A DNA stretch of 42,218 nucleotides from positions 1-42,218 of the forward strand of contig CAJWYM010000027.1 in the NCBI GenBank assembly GCA_913049555.1. Reading direction: 5' to 3'. The notes below the pieces were generated by a model, which saw nothing but the letters and a program-made list of their open reading frames with translations, was not told the origin of the DNA and did no database searches. Every line of letters starts with the position of its first letter. Within the stretch, counting starts at the first letter, position 1. Below are positions 35,714 to 42,218 of this stretch, in pieces. A program made the translations under genes and the position numbers. The stretch is from an uncultured Opitutia bacterium (GTDB lineage Bacteria; Verrucomicrobiota; Verrucomicrobiia; Opitutales; CAJWYM01).

Positions 35714-37321
35714 TTACATCCACTTGGAGGAAGCTTGATTCTTCATAAGTTGCGCTCGATTCGATTGAAAGTTTTTCAATGCTGCAACTGTCTTGTCTAA
35801 TTGCGCCTTCATTGTTTTATCGTCAGGAGACTTCGCTAAATTTTGCTTAATATCCAAAATCTGATTTCCCTTCTCCAGTATCCAATTGTCCAACTCCTCT
35901 AGGCGAGTATCATAGACCTCTTGCATCGACCAAGCTCCCACTTTCTCTAAATAAGCATCCAATTTTTTAATCATAGATACTTTTCTCTCAGGCATAATAT
36001 TGGAGAGATCTGTAGTTTCTCCCATATCCTCAGATACATTGAATAGTTTCGTTTCCCCTGAATTTAAATGACGCATCAGTTTATAATCCCCGTCTCTGTA
36101 AGAGGTGATTGGATGTGTGTAAAAAGCTGGAAAATGAAAGACTAATCCTGTGTCCCGAGTAGCAATTTCGCCCTCGTTGCCATTCTTAAAAACAGAACTT
36201 AGATCGACACCATCTAAATCTGTCGGAAGTGGAGACTCACTCCCAGATAGACTGTGCATAGTTGGCATATAGTCCCATTGTGCGACCGGAATGTCACATT
36301 GAGAATTGGCAGGAATCCCTGGGCCAGTAACGATCATCGGGATTCGAATACCGCCCTCCCACATTTTTGCTTTGCCTCCTTGTAATGGAGCGTTGGACTG
36401 GCCTCCTCCATTGTCAGAAGAAAACATTACATAAGTATTTTCATCCAATCCTAGCTTTTGGAGTTTATCTAGCACCATTCCAATTGAGGTATCCATATTT
36501 TCCATCATGGCTGCGTAATTTGCAGTTTCCCAAATACTGCGGTATTTGGCTGGCATTTCTTTTGCATTTTTATCGAATTTAGAAATATCAGGAATTACTT
36601 CCTCAATCCCCTTTCTATCCGCCATAATATCTAAATATTTTCTTCGAGTACTCTTTAGAGAAATGTTTCGAACATGCAAGGCATAATGGGAAATAGTCAG
36701 AAAAAACGGCTTGTTGTCTTTAGCTCTTTTTTCCAAAAAATTAACCGAGGATTTAGCAAGACTGAAAACACGTTTTGGATCATCAAGAGGAATCAAAGTC
36801 CTCTTTGTGGGCTCCCACCAATCCCCATGAGCGTTGCCATTTGGATGAGTATGGATAAAATCTGTTTCATCATAGCCGTGGTCTTTGAACCATGATAGAG
36901 GAGTAGCTCCTTTCCCGAAGAAAGCATTGATGTAGCCCTTGTTTGATTCTTTCAACATCTCAGCCAATGAAAGTTCCTTTTCAAAATCCACATCTCTCTT
37001 ATTCATAACTACATCATGAATGGAGATACATCCCACTCTCGCGGGGGTTTTACCAAACTGAATACTAACTCTTGAAGGAGTGCAAACCGGTGAAGGGCAG
37101 TAAGCACTTGAAAAACGCATACCACGCTCCGCCATTTTCTCAAGATTTGGAGTTTGATGAAGAGCGTGCCCAAGTTCTGGTCGATCTTTCATCATTGGAA
37201 CACTGGTTTGGGTATATCCAAGATCATCCGCGTAAATGATAATGAAATTAGGATCCTTGGCTGACAAAAAATTGCAGACAAGCAATAATAAAATAAGGCT
37301 TATAGTGTGATAGATTTTCAT
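35714..37321 (-). CDS. Exported sulfatase, formylglycine type (sulfatase A)
   Basis: 535 residues with an N-terminal signal peptide (LILLLLVCNFLSA). Arylsulfatase-family S1 enzyme hydrolysing sulfate esters. The two metal Asp are Asp32-Asp33 in YADDLGY; the active-site motif is CTPSR (Cys80-Arg84), whose Cys would be oxidised to formylglycine by FGE. FSSDNGGG and PLQGGKAKMWEGGIRIP are typical of the fold. A charged helical tail ends the protein. Last of three tandem sulfatase genes, 5 nt from the next. The substrate cannot be told from the sequence; sulfated marine glycans are likely. No FGE gene in the window. Confidence 0.93.
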   Translation of the reverse strand: MKIYHTISLILLLLVCNFLSAKDPNFIIIYADDLGYTQTSVPMMKDRPELGHALHQTPNLEKMAERGMRFSSAYCPSPVCTPSRVSIQFGKTPARVGCISIHDVVMNKRDVDFEKELSLAEMLKESNKGYINAFFGKGATPLSWFKDHGYDETDFIHTHPNGNAHGDWWEPTKRTLIPLDDPKRVFSLAKSSVNFLEKRAKDNKPFFLTISHYALHVRNISLKSTRRKYLDIMADRKGIEEVIPDISKFDKNAKEMPAKYRSIWETANYAAMMENMDTSIGMVLDKLQKLGLDENTYVMFSSDNGGGQSNAPLQGGKAKMWEGGIRIPMIVTGPGIPANSQCDIPVAQWDYMPTMHSLSGSESPLPTDLDGVDLSSVFKNGNEGEIATRDTGLVFHFPAFYTHPITSYRDGDYKLMRHLNSGETKLFNVSEDMGETTDLSNIMPERKVSMIKKLDAYLEKVGAWSMQEVYDTRLEELDNWILEKGNQILDIKQNLAKSPDDKTMKAQLDKTVAALKNFQSNRAQLMKNQASSKWM

Positions 37322-37326
37322 AGTAT

Positions 37327-38925
37327 TTAATTAATGTTAGCTGTGCCACGATCTTCGTGCAGTTTTATCAAGCGCTTGGATCTTTCCAATTGAGAGTCCT
37401 GAAAGTTTACATGATTTTGGGATACATCTACTTGGAAAGCTTTTTGTTTGTTTGTTGGATCGGCACTCAATGCCGATTTAAGATTGGCCAAGCGTTTTTT
37501 CCCATCTTTAATCCAACCCCCCTCCAAAAGTTCGACATAATTTCGGCGAGTCAAAGTGACTGTTTCAGCTTGAACATCCTCCAAGTATTTAGATCTCTTT
37601 TGATCCAACTTACGAACCAATTCAGGCATTTGAGGAGCCAAATCCGAAGCTTCACCCATATCACTGCGAAGGTCAAAAAGTTTCATTTCTAAAGTGTCTA
37701 AATTTTTATGAAGCTTGTATTTGCCTGAGCGAATTACAGACTCGGGATTTCCAGTATGCCATGGAAAATGGAAAATCAAATCCTTGGTATTTCTTTTCAC
37801 TCGACCCAGATTTCCCTTCTCAAAAACATCCCTTAAGCTTCCTCCGTCCAAATCTTTAGGCAAGGGATCCTTTCCTCCAGCTAAGTCATAGAAAGTTTGT
37901 AGGAAATCCCACTGAACGACCGGTACATCGCAGTAACTTCCCTTCTCAATGTTTGGTCCTGTTACTAACGAAGGCATTCTAATCCCACCCTCATAAAGAC
38001 TGCCTTTGCCTTCTTTAAGGGGTCGGTTCCCTCTAAAACCTCCGCCGTTGTCGGAAGTAAATACAACATAGGTGTTCTCACTAATTCCCAATTCATCTAA
38101 AGAATCCAGTAGTTTTCCCAACGCACGATCCACATCATCCAGCATCGCCGCATAATTTATAATCCATCCATGGTTAAACATAGCTACAGGAATTTCTGAT
38201 TCAGGAAGATCGTCTTTCGCTATGTGTTTTTTGCTTTTGGGCAACTTCATATACTTTTCTCTAGTTTCTTTGTGAGAATCATGCCAGATGTGCATTGCGT
38301 AATGAGAAAGTTGCAAATAAAAGGGTTTTTCTGCCTCCACTTGATCTTTCATAAAATCAATACTTTTTTCAGTAAGAGAGGAAATTCTTTTAGGATCCTT
38401 TTCGGGAAGATGGGTTTTTCCATCGTCATCAAAATCACCAGGTCCATTTCCATTAGGACCGTCTGTCACGTCATAACCTGCTTCTTTTGGTTTGATGCTT
38501 TCATTGTGCCACTTCCCAAAATGAGCGGTTTGATAATTAGGATTTGCCTTCTTTAAAGCCTGCGGAATTGTAATTTGTCCAAGATATTGTTTTTGTGCTT
38601 CTATCGCAGAAAGAACTGTATATCGCAAACGACTGGGTGTCATTCCATGAAGGAGACTATTCCTTGAAGGTGCACAAAGAGACGAAGGTGAATAACAGGC
38701 TGAAAGGACCATTCCGTTTTGCGCAAGTCTTTCAACATTAGGAGTCTGATTGAAGTCGCTACGCGTATCATCGTTCCCCTTGATCATAGGCACTGTTGTT
38801 TCTGCCCAGCCAAGATCATCCATGTAAATCAATAAAAAATTGGGTGCCTTCGCTGCATTAGAAATAGAAGTCAATGCCAAGAAGGCGATTGTCATTATTT
38901 TGTTTATTTGTGAGGTTCGTTTCAT
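37327..38925 (-). CDS. Exported sulfatase, formylglycine type (sulfatase B)
   Basis: 532 residues with a signal peptide ending near SISNAA. Metal site MDDLGW (Asp36-Asp37), active-site CAPSR (Cys84-Arg88), FTSDNGGGF, and PLKEGKGSLYEGGIRMP. It shares the whole plan and many motifs with the flanking sulfatases (QTPNVERLAQNG, HYAMHIWHDS), so the three arose by duplication, but they have diverged widely. 44 nt downstream of sulfatase C and 5 nt upstream of sulfatase A, so most likely one transcript. Confidence 0.93.
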   Translation of the reverse strand: MKRTSQINKIMTIAFLALTSISNAAKAPNFLLIYMDDLGWAETTVPMIKGNDDTRSDFNQTPNVERLAQNGMVLSACYSPSSLCAPSRNSLLHGMTPSRLRYTVLSAIEAQKQYLGQITIPQALKKANPNYQTAHFGKWHNESIKPKEAGYDVTDGPNGNGPGDFDDDGKTHLPEKDPKRISSLTEKSIDFMKDQVEAEKPFYLQLSHYAMHIWHDSHKETREKYMKLPKSKKHIAKDDLPESEIPVAMFNHGWIINYAAMLDDVDRALGKLLDSLDELGISENTYVVFTSDNGGGFRGNRPLKEGKGSLYEGGIRMPSLVTGPNIEKGSYCDVPVVQWDFLQTFYDLAGGKDPLPKDLDGGSLRDVFEKGNLGRVKRNTKDLIFHFPWHTGNPESVIRSGKYKLHKNLDTLEMKLFDLRSDMGEASDLAPQMPELVRKLDQKRSKYLEDVQAETVTLTRRNYVELLEGGWIKDGKKRLANLKSALSADPTNKQKAFQVDVSQNHVNFQDSQLERSKRLIKLHEDRGTANIN

Positions 38926-38969
38926 AGATAAGTAAGGATATTGAAGAATGATCTTTGGAATCTATTCTT

Positions 38970-40670
38970 TTAATCCTTGTACTCGGTCCAAGTAGATCGG
39001 GCGATTTTTTCGGCTGTTTTTTTATCTGGGCCATCCCTCCAAGAATATAGATCTCGATGTAAGATTGATTTTTGCTTCTCGACTTGGTGTTTGAAAAGAT
39101 TTTTGTTGAGTTGTTTCAGTAACTCGACTTTTTGATCCTGGAAATCAGAGGGAATTTCATCTTTGAGTAGAGATAATTTTCTTTCAAAGGCTTCCATCGA
39201 TTGCTTACTGAATTTATCCAAAATTTTGTGATGGGCTTGCCTGGATTCCTCTACAGTGCCTCCATTGACTTCTTCGACATATTCTCTGCAAATTCGATCC
39301 ATTTCTTGGACTTTCTCAGGCATTGAAGAAGCAAGGTTGTTTTCTTCTCGATAATCTGTTTTTAAATGAAACAATTTAAATTCACCTGAATTTAAATGGC
39401 GCATTAGTTTATATTCTCCAAGGATAATAGAACTTATAGGCGGATGATAATGACAGGTGTAGTGATGAATGATTCCAGGAGCTTTTCTTTCAACCTTTCC
39501 AAGGTTTCCATTTTCGAAAACACTTCGCAAGCTACCACCGTCCACATTTTCTGAAAGGGGAGCCTTACTCCCGATTAGGTCATGAAAAGTAGGAAAAAAA
39601 TCCCATTGAACAATAGGCACATCACACTCAGAGCCTGCTTCAATTTTGGGTCCTGCGATCAAAGTGGGGACTCGTATCCCGCCCTCATAAATGGAACGCT
39701 TCCCTTCCTGCAAAGGTCCATTGAAACGCATTTGTTTTCCATCCACCATTTTTCTTTCAGCAAACCCACCTCCATTGTCAGAGGTGAATATAATATAAGT
39801 ATTTTCAAGACCGCCTTTGGTCTCAAGTGCATCTAATATGGCTACCAAAGTCATATCCATTTCTTCAACCATGGATGCATAGGTGATCGTCTTGTGTGTG
39901 AGAGATTTTTTATTGTCGATGCCCGAGGATTCAAGTCCCTGATCCATCCATCGCTTTTTGTTTCTCTCGAACGCTTTCTTGGTACAGTAAAAAGGGATAT
40001 GGGGGGCATAATGAGAAACCATCATAAAAAAAGGTTGTTTGCCACAATAATCATAAACAAATTCAGACGAATCTTTCATCAGTGAATACATTCTCTTAGG
40101 GTTGTCTGGAGGGAAAGGAGTCTTTTTCTGTATCGGATCCCAATAAGATCCATGTCCATTTCCATTACCACCAACTTCCCCCGGATTCTCATCTGTAACG
40201 TCAAAACCTGCCTCATCAAACCGACCCATTGCACTGCAACCTTTTCCAAAGTGAGCTGTGATATAATTTTTTCCAGACTCCTTAATCATTTCCGCAAGGG
40301 TCAATTCTGCTTCGTATCCATCTGGACGTTGCAATTCAGACAATACATCGAATACATATCTGTATTGGATTTTTGCAGTGGATTGCCCATGCTGAATACT
40401 CAACCTAGATGCTGTACAAGTGGGGGAAGGAGAGTAAGCAGATGTGTAGCGAGTCCCGATTTTGGCAAGTCGCTCCATACCTGGAGTTTTAATAAAAGAA
40501 TGTTTGGTTGAAGGATCTGCATCCATCATTTGAACAGAGCTATCGGCATATCCAAGATCATCCGCATAAATCAAGATAATGTTTGGACTTTTTACTTTGC
40601 CAGATGTTTTTGAATAAATGAATGGGACGAACAAAAACAGGAAAATGGAACTAAGTACTAAATTTGTCAT
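38970..40670 (-). CDS. Exported sulfatase with CTASR active-site motif (sulfatase C)
   Basis: 566 residues with a hydrophobic signal peptide (LSSIFLFLFVPFIYS). Metal site YADDLGY (Asp37-Asp38). The active-site motif is CTASR (Cys85-Arg89): Ala replaces the usual Pro of CxPxR. The Cys and Arg needed for formylglycine are kept, and CxAxR-type sulfatases are known. FTSDNGGGF, PLQEGKRSIYEGGIRVP and HYAPHIP complete the fold. First gene of the tandem set, with an operator-like dyad about 70 nt upstream. Confidence 0.92.
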   Translation of the reverse strand: MTNLVLSSIFLFLFVPFIYSKTSGKVKSPNIILIYADDLGYADSSVQMMDADPSTKHSFIKTPGMERLAKIGTRYTSAYSPSPTCTASRLSIQHGQSTAKIQYRYVFDVLSELQRPDGYEAELTLAEMIKESGKNYITAHFGKGCSAMGRFDEAGFDVTDENPGEVGGNGNGHGSYWDPIQKKTPFPPDNPKRMYSLMKDSSEFVYDYCGKQPFFMMVSHYAPHIPFYCTKKAFERNKKRWMDQGLESSGIDNKKSLTHKTITYASMVEEMDMTLVAILDALETKGGLENTYIIFTSDNGGGFAERKMVDGKQMRFNGPLQEGKRSIYEGGIRVPTLIAGPKIEAGSECDVPIVQWDFFPTFHDLIGSKAPLSENVDGGSLRSVFENGNLGKVERKAPGIIHHYTCHYHPPISSIILGEYKLMRHLNSGEFKLFHLKTDYREENNLASSMPEKVQEMDRICREYVEEVNGGTVEESRQAHHKILDKFSKQSMEAFERKLSLLKDEIPSDFQDQKVELLKQLNKNLFKHQVEKQKSILHRDLYSWRDGPDKKTAEKIARSTWTEYKD

Positions 40671-41043
40671 ACAAATGAGTAAGGATTTAAAATAATTTAT
40701 TAACTCCTACATTTTAGCAAAAAGGCCTTCTATTGCAATGTTGCGAATCGCCATTAAAATGTCGAATAGCGACAAATAAGCAAATCCATATTTATTAAAA
40801 TCTAATTTAAGAGAATAGAAAAATCTAAGGTTACCCTCTACAGAAATGATTAGTAATAATTTCTGACTGATTCTAAATTGATTAATCAACCGCTTTCTTT
40901 TCTGTGAATGAAGGTTGGATTTTGACCTTGATAATCCAACAGAAAATGAGATTCATATAAAAGATAGTGGAGCGAAATGAGTTATTAAATCCTAAAATAG
41001 AACTGAATCCATTCAGATAAAACATCCTTTAAAATTTAGAAAT
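40671..41043. other. Intergenic region upstream of the sulfatase cluster
   Basis: 373 nt between the zinc-ribbon-like gene and sulfatase C, both on the minus strand. It is AT-rich apart from a GC-richer dyad at 40740-40774. A 60-codon minus-strand frame (40707-40889) has no ribosome binding site or family features, so I do not call it. The sulfatase promoter should lie here. Confidence 0.4.
40740..40774 (-). promoter_or_regulatory. Double dyad, candidate operator for the sulfatase genes
   Basis: Two adjacent symmetric sites, GCGA-A-TCGC (40743-40751) and TGTCG-AATAG-CGACA (40760-40774), sit inside a larger 34-bp imperfect palindrome (12 of 16 arm positions pair; 40740-40773). It is GC-richer than its surroundings and about 70 nt upstream of sulfatase C. 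The transcription factor family cannot be assigned. Confidence 0.35.
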
Positions 41044-41583
41044 TCACTTTTTATGCAAATATGCAAGAGCCATATCCCTGTATGAATGATCCGAAAGCGA
41101 TTCTTTTAAATCTGTCAAACGAACCATTAATTCATCTCCAAGACGATTCTTCAAAATTAAAGCCTCTGCTTTTCTTTGTTCCAGTGTTCTGACCGAATTT
41201 TGCCATGAAGCCGTAAATATCAAATGCAATTCATCATGAAATTGCCTGGATCGAATCGCATCCCACTCTCCAAAATCAAACCAAACACTTCCTGAAGGGG
41301 ATCGATCTAGATAAAATGAAAAATCGTTTCCAACCTTGTATCGAATCATAATTTGGCCTGATTCAGGACAAATTTTAACATTTGACGTGTCCACGCTAGG
41401 TATTTCAGATTGATTTTCATTCACTGGAAGGTGGGGCAATCTTTCTGGTTGCTTTGCAAGCCAACGAAAATAGGAAGCCACTGGCAAAAAAATACCCTTT
41501 GACTCCGAACACTGAAAGGCAGTCAATCCATCTTCCAGTGAAATTCTTGACATTGCTTTGTGTGACGCAACAGGACTCCGCAT
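41044..41583 (-). CDS. Double zinc-ribbon-like protein with lost cysteines
   Basis: 179 residues. Two segments follow the TFIIB-type zinc-ribbon pattern (CPxC ... CxxCxGxWLP / GvWLDxGEW). Repeat 1 is MRSPVAS ... QCSESKGIFLP (1-34); repeat 2 is ICPESGQIMI ... DRSPSGSVWFDFGEW (71-107). Of the eight expected Cys only Cys25 and Cys72 remain, most others being Ser, so zinc binding is improbable. The aromatic and Gly framework is kept, arguing for a real but metal-free fold rather than recent decay. A helical tail (about 110-179) follows. The ATG at 41583 fits the family start (MKCP in zinc-binding relatives). Function unknown; neighbours do not inform it. Confidence 0.6.
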   Translation of the reverse strand: MRSPVASHKAMSRISLEDGLTAFQCSESKGIFLPVASYFRWLAKQPERLPHLPVNENQSEIPSVDTSNVKICPESGQIMIRYKVGNDFSFYLDRSPSGSVWFDFGEWDAIRSRQFHDELHLIFTASWQNSVRTLEQRKAEALILKNRLGDELMVRLTDLKESLSDHSYRDMALAYLHKK

Positions 41584-41806
41584 TCGATAATGGATATTGG
41601 GATTCCCGAAAACTTCAATCTTATTTTATTCATTAAAAAATATAGATCTTGATAGAATGACTTTAAAAATCATAAAGATCATAAGCACTTTGCCCTTGTA
41701 ATTTTTAGTTCTGTGAAGTGTTTGTATTTGTAATAAAAATACGGAAATCAAAATCATGAGACCGTTTTTGCAACTTTTATTCTCCGAAAAAATAGAGTCT
41801 CTTCCT

Positions 41807-42016
41807 TTATTTATTGAGCTGATTTTCATATTTCCTAGCTTCTCCTAAACTTTCAAATTCTCTCGACCAGACTATTTCCCATGGACGATACTTCGCTGTC
41901 CACTTACTGATTCCCTCATTATGCTGCTTCAAGCGGACCTCTACATCTTCACTCACTCCAATATAAAAACGTCCCGATTCATTTCTCAATATATACACGA
42001 AATAATTCATACTCAT
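41807..42016 (-). CDS. GIY-YIG nuclease, C-terminally truncated copy
   Basis: 69 residues of a small single-domain GIY-YIG nuclease (UvrC/YhbQ-like fold). Seen: FVYIL with Tyr8, YIG at 18-20, Arg28 in VRLKQHN, His32, and Glu64 in RKYENQL, so the core catalytic residues are present. It stops at ENQLNK. The paralogue at the right edge continues KKQKGGDGFYRITGL; aligning the DNA shows the copy-2 codon CAA (Gln) matched by TAA here, with recognisable decayed homology beyond. So this copy ended through a nonsense change and may be partly active or a pseudogene. Start ATG at 42016 (a second ATG at 42010 is possible). Confidence 0.75.
   Translation of the reverse strand: MSMNYFVYILRNESGRFYIGVSEDVEVRLKQHNEGISKWTAKYRPWEIVWSREFESLGEARKYENQLNK
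41817..41871 (-). repeat. 55-bp direct repeat, copy 1 (in GIY-YIG gene)
   Basis: Identical over 55 of 55 bases to 42164-42218 at the right edge, an offset of 347 bp. Both copies code for the C-terminal helix of a GIY-YIG protein. The match reaches the window end, so the true repeat is longer. Exact identity implies recent duplication or gene conversion. Confidence 0.95.
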
Positions 42017-42023
42017 AAATGGT

Positions 42024-42054
42024 GAAGGCCGTAAGTTTTAGACTTACGGCCTTC
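42024..42054. terminator. Perfect 13-bp hairpin between the GIY-YIG copies
   Basis: GAAGGCCGTAAGT (42024-42036) pairs with ACTTACGGCCTTC (42042-42054) around a 5-nt loop. It is GC-rich and 8 nt from the start codon of GIY-YIG copy 1. On the minus strand it follows the tRNA-like element, so it could terminate that transcript or, being close to the start codon, limit translation of copy 1. There is no long T-run. Confidence 0.6.
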
Positions 42055-42056
42055 TT

Positions 42057-42100
42057 GGGAGCAGGGCTTGGATTTGAACCAAGGATCCCGCATGCGGGAT
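42057..42100 (-). other. tRNA-3'-half-like structured element
   Basis: Read on the minus strand directly after the GIY-YIG copy 2 stop codon: a perfect 16-bp self-palindrome (42085-42100, like a long variable arm), then a consensus T-arm with stem CTTGG, loop TTCAAAT and stem CCAAG (42083-42067) including the invariant GGTTCAAATCC, then an acceptor-like 3' strand ending in CCCA (42060-42057). No matching D-arm, anticodon stem or 5' acceptor strand is found upstream, because that DNA codes for GIY-YIG. So it is not a complete tRNA: either an integration-derived tRNA fragment or a tRNA-mimicking element. Confidence 0.5.
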
Positions 42101-42218
42101 TATGAGCCAGAACGCCTCAAACCTGTAATCCGGTAAAAACCGTCTCCACCCTTTTGTTTCTTTAGCTGATTTTCATATTTCCTAGCTTCTCCTAAACTTT
42201 CAAATTCTCTCGACCAGA
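42100..42218 (-). CDS. GIY-YIG nuclease copy 2, C-terminal 38 residues (5' end outside window)
   Basis: The minus-strand frame enters at the right edge and ends at TAA (42102-42100). It encodes the C-terminal helix with the catalytic-Glu context RKYENQL, then KKQKGGDGFYRITGLRR. To my memory, a Lys/Gly-rich tail of the KxQKGGxGFY type is common in small GIY-YIG proteins, so this copy looks intact where copy 1 is broken. Extrapolating the 347-bp offset, its start should be near position 42363, outside the window. It is directly followed by the tRNA-like element. Confidence 0.75.
   Translation of the reverse strand, partial: WSREFESLGEARKYENQLKKQKGGDGFYRITGLRRSGS
42164..42218 (-). repeat. 55-bp direct repeat, copy 2
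   Basis: Partner of 41817-41871; 55 of 55 bases identical and continuing past the window edge. Confidence 0.95.

Noticed and set aside
40707-40889. 60-codon minus-strand frame upstream of the sulfatases
   Set aside because: No ribosome binding site or family features, and it covers the candidate operator.
41626-41829. 67-codon minus-strand frame overlapping the GIY-YIG 3' end
   Set aside because: AT-rich composition, no ribosome binding site, and partly the decayed tail of the GIY-YIG copy.
42057-42150. A complete tRNA (Met-like CTCATAA loop seen on the minus strand)
   Set aside because: The flanking bases cannot form an anticodon stem, no D-arm or 5' acceptor strand matches, and the upstream DNA codes for GIY-YIG; only the 3'-half-like part is reported.

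Overview
The window is an AT-rich chromosomal segment. I infer a marine verrucomicrobial bacterium (Opitutae/Puniceicoccales-like), on three grounds: a PEP-CTERM protein built of autotransporter-type repeats, three tandem formylglycine sulfatases, and a canonical eight-gene F-type ATP synthase operon in a genome with many TTG/GTG starts and weak Shine-Dalgarno sites. No rRNA, complete tRNA, IS element or CRISPR array is visible, so the taxonomic call rests on gene content only.

Layout. 1-4 kb: the 3' end of an unknown gene, recQ, an intergenic unit (perfectly cored palindrome, 24-codon hydrophobic micro-ORF, strong terminator) and an HDOD protein. 4-8 kb (minus strand): a tightly packed hemH-galK-gpmI unit; the ferrochelatase carries an internal five-cysteine segment of the kind known to hold a [2Fe-2S] cluster. 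8.3-10.6 kb: a large PEP-CTERM surface protein.

10.8-20.0 kb is the most unusual region. It is a type I secretion-like locus with a cNMP-fold protein, a TolC-type channel, an ABC protein whose nucleotide-binding domain has lost the Walker A lysine, catalytic glutamate, signature motif and H-loop histidine, a protein with two degenerate hemerythrin-like repeats, a second ABC protein with a C39-like N-terminal domain, and an HlyD adaptor. The genes from tolC to hlyD are joined by 4-nt overlaps or an 8-nt gap. They are followed by a 190-residue Pro/Gly/Asp/Met repeat protein with no Lys, Arg or His, which I propose as the exported substrate. A rho-independent terminator closes the locus.

20.2-22.0 kb: mutY and a lipoprotein-type trypsin-like protease, ending in a bidirectional terminator shared with the convergent atpBEFHAGDC operon (22.1-28.6 kb, minus strand; subunit c looks proton-type and subunit delta is short). 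28.8-35.4 kb (plus strand): moeA with an ADP-ribosylglycohydrolase, then a LolC/E-type permease overlapping a uvrA homologue that lacks half of one zinc module. 35.7-40.7 kb (minus strand): three tandem exported sulfatases, probably for sulfated algal polysaccharide, with an operator-like palindrome upstream.

The right edge (41.0-42.2 kb) holds a protein made of two zinc-ribbon-like repeats with most cysteines lost, then two tandem GIY-YIG nuclease genes sharing 55 identical bases. Between them lie a tRNA-3'-half-like fold and a perfect 13-bp hairpin. The left copy ends early at what looks like a nonsense mutation, and the right copy runs off the window.
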